A stretch of 64,000 bases of DNA. Source: Sphingomonas phyllosphaerae (GTDB taxonomy: Bacteria; Pseudomonadota; Alphaproteobacteria; Sphingomonadales; Sphingomonadaceae). The stretch spans positions 124,001 through 188,000 of the forward strand of contig NZ_JAPYKH010000003.1 in NCBI RefSeq assembly GCF_029623345.1. The letters run 5' to 3'. The notes beneath the pieces are model-generated. The model did no database searches and was not told where the DNA came from. It saw nothing but the letters and a program-made list of their open reading frames with translations. Shown here piece after piece: positions 54,215-64,000 of this stretch; position 1 is the first letter of the stretch, and the number at the start of each line of letters is the position of its first letter. The translations under genes were made by a program, and so were the position numbers.

Positions 54215-55678
54215 GTGGAGCGAAATGACGTCATCATCATCGGCGCCGGTCTCTCCGGCATCGGCGCGGCCTGCCGGTTGCGGCGACGGCTGCCCGACCG
54301 GCGTTTCCTGATCCTCGAGGCGCGACACGCGATCGGCGGCACCTGGGACCTGTTCCGCTATCCCGGCGTCCGCTCGGACTCGGATATGCACACGCTCGGC
54401 TACGCCTTTCGCCCTTGGCTCGCCGCCGAGGCGATCGCCGACGGCGCCGCGATCCGCTCTTATATCGAGGAGACCGCGCGCGAGGAGGGCGTCGCCGAGC
54501 ACATCCGCTTCGGTCATCGCGTCACCGCGGCGGATTGGTCGAGCGTCGAGTCGCGCTGGACGCTCACGGTCGAGCGGGAGGGCGAATCGTCACTCCTACT
54601 CGCCTGCGACTGGCTTCACGCCTGTACCGGCTATTACGCCTATGACCGCGCGCATTGGCCCGCTTTCACCGGGGAGGAGGTGTTCGCGGGCACGATCGTC
54701 CACCCGCAATTCTGGCCCGAGCGGCTCGACTATGCCGGCCGTCGCGTCGCGGTGATCGGCAGCGGTGCGACTGCGGTGACGCTGGTGCCCGCGCTGGCGC
54801 GCACGGCGGCGCATGTCACGATGGTGCAGCGTTCGCCGAGCTACGTCGTGTCGCGGCCGGCGCGCGACCGCGCCGCCAATCGTCTGCGCAAGGTGCTGCC
54901 GGAACGCGCCGCTTACGCCGTCACGCGGTGGAAGAACGTACTGCTCGGTCAATTCTTCTACCGGCTGGCGAGGGCGCGACCGGGTGGCGTCGCGCGGCGA
55001 TTGATCGCGATGGTGCGCCATGAGCTCGGTGCCGATTACGACGTCGCGACCCACTTCACCCCACGCTACGATCCGTGGGATCAGCGGCTCTGCCTCGTCC
55101 CGGACGGTGATCTCTTCGTCGCGTTGCGCGAGGGGCGCGCCAGCGTCGCTACCGGGACGATCGAGCATCTCACCCACGACGGCCTGCTGCTCGCCGACGG
55201 CACCCATGTCCCGGCTGACATCGTCGTGACCGCCACGGGTCTCGAGATTTTACTGCTCGGTGGGCTCGCTTTGTCCCGGGACGGGACGGTCATCGATCCG
55301 GCCCGGTCGCTCCAGTACAAGGGAATGATGCTGTCCGACGTACCGAACTTCAGCTTCGCCTTCGGCTACACCAACGCCTCGTGGACGCTGAAGGCGGACC
55401 TCGTCGCGGCCTATCTGTGTCGGCTGCTCCGCGCGATGCGGCGACGTGAAGCGACGAGCGCGACGCCGCGGGTGCGGAGCGGCAGCGTCACTGAGGTGCC
55501 GTTTGCGGATCTGAGCTCGGGTTACATCCGGCGTGCCCTATCGTCGCTGCCGCGTCAGGGGCACCGCAGGCCATGGCGGCTCAACCAGAATTACGCGCTC
55601 GACGTGCTGGCATTACGCTTCGGCTCGGTCACCGAGGAAATCGAGTTCGCCGCGGGCGGTTTACGCACTCGGGCTTAG
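54215..55678 (+). CDS. flavin-dependent monooxygenase (Baeyer-Villiger/FMO type)
   Basis: 487 residues from GTG 54215, chosen because GGGAG/GGAGAGG (54203-54210) precedes it and because the in-frame ATG 54188 sits inside the copy D repeat. The FAD-binding Rossmann motif is VIIIGAGLSGIGAACRL at the N-terminus, then GGTWDLFRYPGVRSDSDM, which is typical of this class. The NADPH-binding motif is VAVIGSGATAVTLVPAL (near residue 180), followed by VVTATGLEILLLGGL. It oxygenates small lipophilic or carbonyl substrates using NADPH; the specific substrate cannot be read. Confidence 0.88.
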   Translation: MERNDVIIIGAGLSGIGAACRLRRRLPDRRFLILEARHAIGGTWDLFRYPGVRSDSDMHTLGYAFRPWLAAEAIADGAAIRSYIEETAREEGVAEHIRFGHRVTAADWSSVESRWTLTVEREGESSLLLACDWLHACTGYYAYDRAHWPAFTGEEVFAGTIVHPQFWPERLDYAGRRVAVIGSGATAVTLVPALARTAAHVTMVQRSPSYVVSRPARDRAANRLRKVLPERAAYAVTRWKNVLLGQFFYRLARARPGGVARRLIAMVRHELGADYDVATHFTPRYDPWDQRLCLVPDGDLFVALREGRASVATGTIEHLTHDGLLLADGTHVPADIVVTATGLEILLLGGLALSRDGTVIDPARSLQYKGMMLSDVPNFSFAFGYTNASWTLKADLVAAYLCRLLRAMRRREATSATPRVRSGSVTEVPFADLSSGYIRRALSSLPRQGHRRPWRLNQNYALDVLALRFGSVTEEIEFAAGGLRTRA

Positions 55679-55701
55679 TTACGACCCGATACAATACTTG
55701 A

Positions 55702-55737
55702 CCCGGTGGTGGCGACGAAGTCGCGGCACACACCGGG
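55702..55737 (-). terminator. hairpin downstream of the micropeptide array, candidate terminator
   Basis: CCCGGTG (55702-55708) pairs with CACCGGG (55731-55737), with an inner GCGAC (55712-55716)/GTCGC (55720-55724) pair. On the minus strand it comes about 13 bp after the last micropeptide stop. On the plus strand it comes 24 bp after the monooxygenase stop, so it may serve both convergent transcripts. There is no T-run. Confidence 0.5.
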
Positions 55738-55749
55738 CCGAGGATCTGC

Positions 55750-55809
55750 TTACCAGGGACGGATCGTCGTGCCGACGAAGCCGGCCAGCGCGAGAACGAA
55801 AGCGAGCAT
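55750..55809 (-). CDS. 19-residue hydrophobic micropeptide, copy 4 of a tandem array
   Basis: Starts at the ATG complementary to 55807-55809 and stops TAA at 55750-55752. Peptide: MLAFVLALAGFVGTTIRPW. CGGAG lies 8 nt upstream of the ATG on the minus strand. This is the last and most divergent copy: position 9 is Ala, and the two Thr codons are ACG instead of ACC. One short hydrophobic helix is followed by GTTIRPW. The family is not known to me. Confidence 0.6.
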   Translation of the reverse strand: MLAFVLALAGFVGTTIRPW

Positions 55810-55822
55810 CGTACTTCTCCGA

Positions 55823-55882
55823 TTACCAGGGACGGATGGTGGTGCCGACGAGGCCGACCAGCGCGAGAATGAAAGCGAACAT
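55823..55882 (-). CDS. 19-residue hydrophobic micropeptide, copy 3 of a tandem array
   Basis: Starts at the ATG complementary to 55880-55882 and ends TAA. Peptide: MFAFILALVGLVGTTIRPW. CGGAGG precedes the ATG by 7 nt on the minus strand, the best Shine-Dalgarno of the four. Differences from the other copies are Ile at position 5 and Leu at position 11, both conservative. The helix is long enough to insert in or lie on a membrane. Confidence 0.62.
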   Translation of the reverse strand: MFAFILALVGLVGTTIRPW

Positions 55883-55895
55883 CACGAGCCTCCGA

Positions 55896-55955
55896 TTACC
55901 AGGGACGGATGGTGGTGCCGACGAAGCCGACCAGCGCGAGAACAAAAGCGAGCAT
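55896..55955 (-). CDS. 19-residue hydrophobic micropeptide, copy 2 of a tandem array
   Basis: Starts at the ATG complementary to 55953-55955 and ends TAA. Peptide: MLAFVLALVGFVGTTIRPW. GGGAG lies 9 nt upstream on the minus strand. It is separated from copy 1 by 14 nt and from copy 3 by 13 nt. The Arg-Pro-Trp end leaves one positive charge after the hydrophobic stretch. Confidence 0.62.
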   Translation of the reverse strand: MLAFVLALVGFVGTTIRPW

Positions 55956-55969
55956 CGATCTACTCCCGA

Positions 55970-56029
55970 TTACCAGGGGCGAATGGTGGTGCCGACGAAT
56001 CCGATCAGCGCGAGAACGAATGCGAACAT
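55970..56029 (-). CDS. 19-residue hydrophobic micropeptide, copy 1 (promoter-proximal) of a tandem array
   Basis: Starts at the ATG complementary to 56027-56029 and ends TAA at 55970-55972. Peptide: MFAFVLALIGFVGTTIRPW. GGGAGAAG precedes the ATG, with GGAG 7 nt upstream. This is the first copy on the likely transcript. The upstream region up to the EAL gene (56030-56183) is richer in A and T than the surroundings and holds a CtrA-type box. Confidence 0.64.
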   Translation of the reverse strand: MFAFVLALIGFVGTTIRPW

Positions 56030-56109
56030 GGGTCTTCTCCCTATTTATTGCTCAACCCCCCCGAAGGGTAACGCGCAGGTAACGCTTTTTTCACCACGTC
56101 TCAATGGCA

Positions 56110-56125
56110 TTAACCAGTGGTTAAC
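56110..56125. promoter_or_regulatory. perfect CtrA-type box between the micropeptide array and the EAL gene
   Basis: TTAA (56110-56113), CCAGTGG, TTAAC (56121-56125) fits the published CtrA consensus TTAA-N7-TTAAC exactly. The core TTAACCAGTGGTTAA is also a 15-bp palindrome. A second pair of TTAAGCT direct repeats (56142-56148 and 56154-56160) lies closer to the EAL start, with 8 bp between the TTAA elements instead of 7. The site sits in the 154-bp region from which the array (minus) and the EAL gene (plus) diverge. Confidence 0.55.
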
Positions 56126-56183
56126 CCAAAGTGGGACGTACTTAAGCTATTCATTAAGCTGGCAGGCCTAGGGTGGCTCCGGA

Positions 56184-57476
56184 ATGGATATGCCTTGCTC
56201 CTCTAAGCCGTCCGGATCGGACTGCGCCGCGCGTGACGATCAGCTCGCGGGTGCCGGCCATCGTGGCGAACTGCTGGCGCGACTGCGCGACTTCGCCGCC
56301 GTCCGGCGGTCGCTCGGGGCGGATGCGGCGGGCAAGTTGGTGTCCGACGCGGCGGCGCGACTGGCTGGCATGCTGCCGCTGGCGCGGGTCGCCGCGATCG
56401 GGCAAGATGTAGTACGTGTTAGGTGCGGTGGCGCGCTCGACGAGGTGGAGCATGTATCAGCGGCAGTGCGGGCCTTCTTCGATCCGACGGATGAGCGGTG
56501 CGACGATGCCGCGCGTCACGGCTGGGCGGTGGGCAGCGCGTTGGCCGCGCCCGAAGTCGACGACGTGACGCTCGCCGAGACCAGCGAGGCGGCACTGGTG
56601 CAGGCGCTGGCGTCTGCCGTGAGCGAGACCGGCGGCGCCGCCTTGGTCGCCGGTCAGGATCTCGCGAGCGAGCTCGATCGTGCGCTCGCCGAGGACGAGA
56701 TGGAGCTGTTCTACCAGCCCAAGCTCCACGTGCGCCAGCAGGTGATCAAGAGCGCCGAGGCGCTGATCCGTTGGCGCCATCCGGCGCGAGGGTTGATCCC
56801 CCCAGCCGACTTCATCCCCTTGGCGGAGGAGCGCCGCCGCGTCGGCCCGCTCACCTTGTGGACGGTCCGGCGCGCGATCCAGGACCAGCGCCGGCTGCGG
56901 CGGCTCGGCCATGACGTGCGGATCTTCATCAACATATCCGGGCAGGTGCTGGCCGACGCCGCTTTCGCCGAGGCGGTGTGCCACTATCTCGCCGCGGCGC
57001 CCGACGCGCGGCTGGGTTTCGAGATCACCGAGACGGCGGTGATCCGCGACCCCGAGGGCGCGATCGCCAATCTCCAGCGCTTCGCCGCGATCGGCATCAC
57101 CGTGTCGATCGACGATTATGGCGCGGGCCTGTCAAGCCTCGCCTATCTCAAGCAGCTGCCGGCGCGGGAGCTGAAGATCGACAAATTGTTCATCACCGGG
57201 ATCACCAGCTCGCATCGCGACCCGCTGATCGTCCGATCCACCATCGATCTCGCGCACGCGCTCGACATGGAGGTGGTCGCCGAAGGGGTCGAGACGCACG
57301 CCGCACTGGCCCTGCTCTCGGTGATGGGGTGCGACATGGTGCAGGGCTATGTGCTCAGCCGTCCCGTTGAACTCGAGACGCTCGCGGGATTCCTCGCGGA
57401 GGAGCGCCATCACCGCGCCTCGGCTGACACGCGCGCCTCGTTCACGCGACTGAGCGCGACGTGGAAGCGCGCCTAA
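56184..57476 (+). CDS. EAL-domain c-di-GMP phosphodiesterase with degenerate N-terminal GGDEF-like region
   Basis: 430 residues from ATG 56184. Residues about 25-150 follow the helix/strand order of a GGDEF domain (FAAVRRSLGADAAGKLVSDAAARLAGML) but lack the active-site motif. The EAL domain (about 160-415) is complete: ELFYQPKL, EAL at 192-194 in AEALIRWRHP, FINISG, FEITETAVI, IDDYGAGLSSL, KIDKLFI, EGVETHAAL. All metal- and substrate-binding residues seen in active enzymes are present, so it probably hydrolyses c-di-GMP to pGpG. The next gene, a histidine kinase, starts 16 nt before its stop. Confidence 0.9.
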   Translation: MDMPCSSKPSGSDCAARDDQLAGAGHRGELLARLRDFAAVRRSLGADAAGKLVSDAAARLAGMLPLARVAAIGQDVVRVRCGGALDEVEHVSAAVRAFFDPTDERCDDAARHGWAVGSALAAPEVDDVTLAETSEAALVQALASAVSETGGAALVAGQDLASELDRALAEDEMELFYQPKLHVRQQVIKSAEALIRWRHPARGLIPPADFIPLAEERRRVGPLTLWTVRRAIQDQRRLRRLGHDVRIFINISGQVLADAAFAEAVCHYLAAAPDARLGFEITETAVIRDPEGAIANLQRFAAIGITVSIDDYGAGLSSLAYLKQLPARELKIDKLFITGITSSHRDPLIVRSTIDLAHALDMEVVAEGVETHAALALLSVMGCDMVQGYVLSRPVELETLAGFLAEERHHRASADTRASFTRLSATWKRA

Positions 57477-59851
57477 GGCGCCTCGTCGCCGCGGTCACGT
57501 TGGCGCTCGCCTTCGTCACCGCGGCGGCCGCGGCAACCGTCCAGGACCCGCTCGTCGCGCGTGTCCAGCAGCAGATGCTGGTTGACCCGCGCGGCGCGAT
57601 CGCGCTGGTGGAGCAGGCGCGGCAGCCGCTCGGGTCGGCGGCGACCCGCGCCGACTACACGCGCTCGGCGACGCTCAACTGGCTTGAGGCCGAAGCGTAC
57701 ACGCGAATCGATCAGCCGCGGCGCGCATTGCAGCTGCTCGCGGTGGCACAGCGCCAGGCCGAGAAGGCCGATCGCGGCTCCCATCTCGCCGCGGATATCC
57801 TGCTCTCGCAGGGCGGAGCGCTGACTGATGCGGGGCAGATCACCGACGCGCTCGGGGCATTGCAACGCGCGCACGATCGCTACGTCGAACTGCGCGATCA
57901 GCGAAGCCAGGCCAAGGCCCTGACCTATATCGCGCTGCTTTACCGCAGCGCCAATGACCATGCCACGGCGCTGCGGTATTTCTCCGAAGCGTCCGAGCGC
58001 TATGCTGACGATCCGGGACTCACCGTCGCGGTCGAGAATGGCCGTGGCCAGTCGCTCACCGCGCTCGGCCGCTATGCCGAGGCAGAGGCAGCGTTTCGAC
58101 GAACGGTCGGCGCGGCGACGGCGCTCCGCAGTCCACTCGCACTCGCGCAGGCGCTCAGCGGTGTCGCTGAAGCCGAACTGCGGCAGGGGCGGATCGAGCG
58201 CGCGCGTAACACGATCGAGCGTGGCCTTGCGTTGACCCGGCAGGCCGGCGCCGAGGTGCAGCGTCCGCAGTTCGTCGCGCTCGCTGCCGAAGCCGCACTG
58301 CAGGCCCGCGATCTTCCGCGCGCGCGCGATCTGATCATGGAGCGCTTCGCGGGCGTCGATCCCGAGCGCACGTTGATCGCCGACCGCGACGTGCACGACA
58401 TCGCCTATCGCATCTACGTCGCGAGCGGTGACGCCGCCGCTGCGCTGACGCAGCTGCGCGCGGTCAAGCGGCTTGACGATCAGGCGACCGAGATCGCGCG
58501 CTCGAACAGCGTCGCGCTCGCCGCCGCGCGCTTCGACTACGCCAACCAGGAACTGCGGATTGCACGACTCAAGGCGGCCGATCTCGCCAAGTCGGTCGCG
58601 TTCGAGCGCCAGACCGCGCACACGCAGCGGCTGCTGCTCTACGGCACCGTTGCCGGTACGCTGCTGATCATCGCGCTGCTCGCGATCGGCCTCTTCACGA
58701 TCCGGCGCAGCCGCAACGAGGTGCGCGCCGCCAACGCCGATCTCGCCGCGAGCAACACCGAGCTGGCCAAGGCGCTGCGGGCCAAGACCGAGTTCCTCGC
58801 CACCACCAGCCACGAGATCCGTACCCCGCTCAACGGCATCCTCGGCATGACCCAGGTGATGATCGCCGACGCGACGCTCGACCCCCTGACGCGCGACCGG
58901 CTCGGCATCGTCCACGGCGCCGGCATGACGATGCGCGCGCTGGTGGACGACATCCTTGACGTCGCCAAGATCGAGACCGGGCGGATGACGATCGAGACCG
59001 TGCCGCTCGACCTGCGCGCCGTGCTCGCCGAATCGACTCGGCTGTGGCGCGACCCCGCACGCGCCAAGGGGCTGGCGTTCGACGTCGACGCGGACGCGGC
59101 GCCGCACTGGATCATGGGGGATCCCGGGCGATTGCGACAGATCATCTTCAACCTGCTCTCCAATGCGGTGAAGTTCACCCCGGCGGGGCACGTGGCGCTA
59201 CGCGTCGCCGTCGCGGGCGAGCGGCTGCGCGTGACCGTGGCCGACAGCGGCATCGGCATCGCCGCGCAGGCGCAGGAGCTGATCTTCGAATCGTTCCGCC
59301 AGGCGGACGCGGGGACGACCCGGCAGTTCGGCGGCACCGGCCTCGGGCTGGCGATCTGCCGCAACCTGGCGCGTGCGATGGGCGGCGACGTCAGCGTGAC
59401 GAGCCGGCTCGGCGAGGGCGCGACCTTCGTGCTCGACTTGCCCTATGTTGCCGCCGCGGAGGTGGAGCAGGAGGAGGCGGCGGTCGCGTTGGTCGTGATC
59501 GAGCGCAATCCCATCACCCGGGCCATGTACAAGACGCTGTTCGACGGGCAGGGTCCGATCCTCTTCGCCGACGGCGATGAGGCAGCCGCGGCAGTGGCGC
59601 GCGCGCGTCCCGACCGCGTGTTGGTCGATGCGGCGTCGCTCTCTCCCACCGGGCTGGCCGCGCAACTGGCAGCGATCGTCGCGGCCGCCGAAGGTGCTCC
59701 CGTGGCGCTGCTCGCCACCGCCGAGACCGCGGCGCGGCGCGCCGAATGGGCGACGTCAATCACCCATGTTATCGAGAAACCGATAGCCAAGAAAGCGTTG
59801 GTCGCGGCAGTGCTGAGCATGCCTCGCGCGACCGTGCGCGACGCCGCATGA
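57461..59851 (+). CDS. hybrid sensor histidine kinase with TPR-like sensor and degenerate receiver
   Basis: 796 residues from GTG 57461, overlapping the EAL gene by 16 nt. A signal peptide (1-24) leads into about 360 periplasmic residues of TPR-like helices (ALTDAGQITDALGALQRAHDRYVELRD, ALGRYAEAEAAFRRTV). One membrane helix follows (about 391-413), then the HisKA domain with His451 in TTSHEIRTPLNGIL. The ATPase boxes are NLLSNAVKFTP, DSGIGI and GTGLGLAI. The C-terminal receiver is degenerate: acidic pair replaced by IERN, though the Asp in VLVDAAS and the Lys in IEKP remain. A response regulator gene follows 65 bp downstream. Confidence 0.85.
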   Translation: MEARLRRLVAAVTLALAFVTAAAAATVQDPLVARVQQQMLVDPRGAIALVEQARQPLGSAATRADYTRSATLNWLEAEAYTRIDQPRRALQLLAVAQRQAEKADRGSHLAADILLSQGGALTDAGQITDALGALQRAHDRYVELRDQRSQAKALTYIALLYRSANDHATALRYFSEASERYADDPGLTVAVENGRGQSLTALGRYAEAEAAFRRTVGAATALRSPLALAQALSGVAEAELRQGRIERARNTIERGLALTRQAGAEVQRPQFVALAAEAALQARDLPRARDLIMERFAGVDPERTLIADRDVHDIAYRIYVASGDAAAALTQLRAVKRLDDQATEIARSNSVALAAARFDYANQELRIARLKAADLAKSVAFERQTAHTQRLLLYGTVAGTLLIIALLAIGLFTIRRSRNEVRAANADLAASNTELAKALRAKTEFLATTSHEIRTPLNGILGMTQVMIADATLDPLTRDRLGIVHGAGMTMRALVDDILDVAKIETGRMTIETVPLDLRAVLAESTRLWRDPARAKGLAFDVDADAAPHWIMGDPGRLRQIIFNLLSNAVKFTPAGHVALRVAVAGERLRVTVADSGIGIAAQAQELIFESFRQADAGTTRQFGGTGLGLAICRNLARAMGGDVSVTSRLGEGATFVLDLPYVAAAEVEQEEAAVALVVIERNPITRAMYKTLFDGQGPILFADGDEAAAAVARARPDRVLVDAASLSPTGLAAQLAAIVAAAEGAPVALLATAETAARRAEWATSITHVIEKPIAKKALVAAVLSMPRATVRDAA

Positions 59852-59916
59852 TGTGGTAGGATCATTGTGAGAGAAGAAGCGGGGTCGCGTTGCCGAAGGG
59901 GGAGGGGTTCTCGGAA

Positions 59917-60312
59917 GTGACGGCTTTGACGGCTCTGTTTATCGAAGACGATCGGATGAACCGGCGCGTCGTCCGCGACATGCTCGATGTCGCCGGCGTC
60001 GCCATGGTCGAGGCCGAGAGCGCGGAGCTCGGTCTCGAGCTGATCGACCGCGACGACTTCGACGTGATCCTCGTCGACTTGCGCATGCCCGGCATGGACG
60101 GCATCACCGCGATCCGCCACATCCGCGCACGTCACGATGTCAAGGCGCGGTTGCCGATCATCGTCGTCACCGCGGACACGGCCGTCGACCTGCGCCAGCG
60201 CTGCCTCGAGGCGGGCGCGGACGACGTCATCTTCAAGCCGGTGGCGATGGACGCGCTGTTCGACTCGATGGGTCGCCTGCTCGCCGAGGACGACGACGAC
60301 GAACTGATCTGA
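59917..60312 (+). CDS. single-domain response regulator (DivK-like)
   Basis: 131 residues from GTG 59917, with GGAGGGG about 8 nt upstream; TTG 59890 is in frame but has no Shine-Dalgarno. The protein is a lone receiver: FIEDDRMNRRVV (acidic pair), phosphoacceptor Asp54 in ILVDLRMPGMDG, Thr in VVTADT and the conserved Lys in FKPVAMD. An acidic tail (EDDDDEL) ends it. No output domain, so it acts by protein contact, as DivK and CheY do. It is the probable partner of the hybrid kinase upstream. Confidence 0.88.
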   Translation: MTALTALFIEDDRMNRRVVRDMLDVAGVAMVEAESAELGLELIDRDDFDVILVDLRMPGMDGITAIRHIRARHDVKARLPIIVVTADTAVDLRQRCLEAGADDVIFKPVAMDALFDSMGRLLAEDDDDELI

Positions 60313-60526
60313 GGCGGTTTTCGCTGTGTGGGAGCGACCGTCCGCTCTCCACCGAGTGCTGAACTCGTCGCGCGATCTACCGCACCACATCGTTGGACGG
60401 GCAGAGACGGACCGCGCTGCGAATCCGGAAACGAGCTCAGGACGTCGTCCGAAGAGGCTGGCTCCTCCAAATCAGCGCGAGCGGGACACAGCATAGCGCA
60501 CGCACCGCGCCGATGCGCTCACGCCT

Positions 60527-60972
60527 TTACGCTTCCTCTACGCTGACCACGCCGTCGCGCACCGCGACGATCCGCACCCGCGCGCCCGCGGCCAAGTCGG
60601 GGCCGCGCGCCGGCCAGCTTCCATCTCCCACCGCGACGCGGCCGCGGCCATCCACGATCGCGCTCTCCAGCCGCGTCACCTCGCCGACCAGTCGTGCGGC
60701 GCGATCGTTGAGGCGCGCATCCCCGCCTGCCACGGGATAGTCGCGGTACCAGCGCCGACCGACCACGACCGCGACCGCGCTCCACAGCGCGAAGCAGACA
60801 AGCTGTGCCGCGAGCGGCAAAGGTACGAGCGCGTAGCTGATCGCCGCGGTCACCGCCGCCGCGAGCGCGAGGAAGACGAGGAACACGCCCGGCACGGCCA
60901 GCTCGGCAATCCCGAGCAGCAGCGCCGCGGCGAGCCAGGCGGCGCCGGGTTCGCTCAACCAGTCCCAGCTCA

Positions 60973-60973
<1 letters not shown>
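60527..60973 (-). CDS. NfeD family membrane protein
   Basis: 148 residues from the ATG at 60971-60973 (TGATG overlap with the SPFH gene); GTG 60976 is possible. Three or four hydrophobic helices fill residues about 10-75, followed by an OB-fold domain (VGEVTRLESAIVDGRGRVAVGDGSWPA through ARVRIVAVRDGVVSVEEA). NfeD proteins are partners of SPFH/stomatin proteins in membrane microdomains, which fits the gene order. There is no serine protease domain (short type). Confidence 0.85.
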
Positions 60974-63524
<2,551 letters not shown>

Positions 63525-64000
63525 GTGACTCCCGCGGCGCGTACCCAGGCGGCGATCGAGCTGCTCGACTCGATCGTCGCCGCCGCCGAGCAGGGCGGCG
63601 CCGCGGCGGACACGCTGATTGCGCGCTATTTCGCCGCACGGCGCTACGCTGGATCGAAGGATCGTCGGGCGGTGCGCGAGCTGGTCTATGCCGCGATCCG
63701 CGCGCTCGGCGAGCGGCCGGCGAGCGGGCGCGCCGCCTTGGTCGCGCTCGCACGTCAGGACGCGGCGCTCGCCGCCACCTTCGACGGCTCGCCGCACGGT
63801 CCGGCGCCGATCGGCGACGAGACCGCGGCAGTGTTGGGCGTGCTGCCGCACTGGCTCGCGGAGCGTCTGATGGCGGCGGGCCTCGGCGGCGACGAGCAGG
63901 CCGCGCTGGTGGAGCGTGCGCCGCTCGACGTGCGTGTCAATCGGCTGTGCGGCGACGCGCCGGTGATGGACAGCGCCACGCCGATCGCCGGACTTCCCGA
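63525..64000 (+). CDS. RsmB-like rRNA (cytosine-C5) methyltransferase, N-terminal part
   Basis: Open reading frame from GTG 63525, the base after the guaB stop, running off the right edge with no stop (158 codons visible). The start TPAARTQAAIELLDSIVAAA and the segment RYFAARRYAGSKDRRAVRELVYAAIR match the helical NusB-like N-terminal domain of RsmB-type enzymes. That domain is followed by LDVRVNRLCGD, where the PUA/linker region would begin. The methyltransferase domain lies outside the window, so the assignment is by the N-terminal part and by the common guaB-rsmB order. Modifies 16S rRNA if RsmB. Confidence 0.75.
   Translation, partial: MTPAARTQAAIELLDSIVAAAEQGGAAADTLIARYFAARRYAGSKDRRAVRELVYAAIRALGERPASGRAALVALARQDAALAATFDGSPHGPAPIGDETAAVLGVLPHWLAERLMAAGLGGDEQAALVERAPLDVRVNRLCGDAPVMDSATPIAGLP

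Larger units (their letters stand above)
55750..56029 (-). repeat. four tandem 60-bp micropeptide genes with 13-14 bp spacers
   Basis: Four units of 73-74 bp, each a 60-bp reading frame plus a short spacer containing a Shine-Dalgarno. Between copies, codons 3, 4, 10, 14, 15, 16 and 17 vary only synonymously. Codons 2, 5, 9 and 11 exchange only hydrophobic residues (Phe/Leu, Val/Ile, Ile/Val/Ala, Phe/Leu). Codons 1, 6-8, 12, 13, 18 and 19 are invariant in the protein and nearly so in DNA. This pattern indicates selection on the encoded peptide rather than a non-coding repeat. It occupies the 505-bp stretch between the monooxygenase and EAL genes. Confidence 0.8.

Noticed and set aside
55750-56029. 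Reading the tandem repeats as a CRISPR array
   Set aside because: The repeated part is 60 bp and the spacers are 13-14 bp and rather similar to each other; the units carry starts, stops and ribosome-binding sites.
55533-56171. Plus-strand frames reading through the micropeptide repeats (e.g. repeated YQGRMVVPT)
   Set aside because: They lack a Shine-Dalgarno, change frame between repeats and show no conservative substitution pattern, whereas the minus-strand frames do.
60313-60526. Possible gene between the response regulator and nfeD
   Set aside because: Short frames here have no Shine-Dalgarno or recognisable protein; the stretch appears to be non-coding between convergent genes.

Overview
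The window is GC-rich, densely packed chromosomal DNA from an alphaproteobacterium, most likely a sphingomonad (Sphingomonas or a close relative). This assignment is inferred from gene content. It rests on the order nuoA-N, birA, coaX, RNase J, DUF1467; on a TamA/TamB pair; on a bacteriophytochrome with a HisKA_2-type kinase; on a phasin-like protein; on a candidate TipN-like polar protein; and on a match to the CtrA box (TTAA-N7-TTAAC). No rRNA, tRNA, CRISPR array, prophage or insertion sequence was recognised.

Layout. 1-7 kb: the 3' end of dxs, a small membrane protein, a ribbon-helix-helix/MazF-type toxin-antitoxin pair with a perfect 18-bp palindrome at its start, class I fructose-bisphosphate aldolase, thiE, two cell-wall enzymes (an L,D-transpeptidase and an M23 peptidase), efp and an inositol monophosphatase-family gene. 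7-26 kb: a complete 14-gene respiratory complex I operon, mostly with 1- to 14-nt overlaps or gaps, continuing into birA, coaX, RNase J and a DUF1467 gene. Two small paralogous coiled-coil genes sit inside this operon on either side of nuoE, and NuoL carries a long His-rich loop. 26-41 kb: a secreted SCPU-like protein, a large coiled-coil membrane protein resembling TipN, a DUF2336 protein overlapping an atypical histidine kinase, an orphan [2Fe-2S] subunit overlapping a PilZ protein, a bacteriophytochrome, a WYL regulator, an M20 amidohydrolase, a periplasmic cyclophilin pair and a phasin-like protein. 41-47 kb: an RND efflux operon (adaptor, pump, outer-membrane factor) on the minus strand. 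47-54 kb: tamA and tamB. 54-60 kb: a flavin monooxygenase, then a previously unannotated-looking array, then an EAL phosphodiesterase, a hybrid histidine kinase and a single-domain response regulator. 60-64 kb: NfeD and SPFH proteins, guaB and the start of an RsmB-like methyltransferase.

The most striking feature is at 55750-56029 on the minus strand: four tandem copies of a 19-codon reading frame. Each has its own Shine-Dalgarno sequence and encodes a nearly identical hydrophobic peptide ending in GTTIRPW. Codon differences between copies are synonymous or conservative while the spacers drift, which points to selection on the peptides. The array is transcribed divergently from the EAL gene, and the shared upstream region holds a perfect CtrA-type box.

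Four copies of an interspersed inverted repeat (CATCCCGGAC...GTCCGGGATG and degenerate relatives) lie between genes at about 2.7, 27.2, 41.1 and 54.1 kb. The one near 54.1 kb helps decide the start of the downstream gene.
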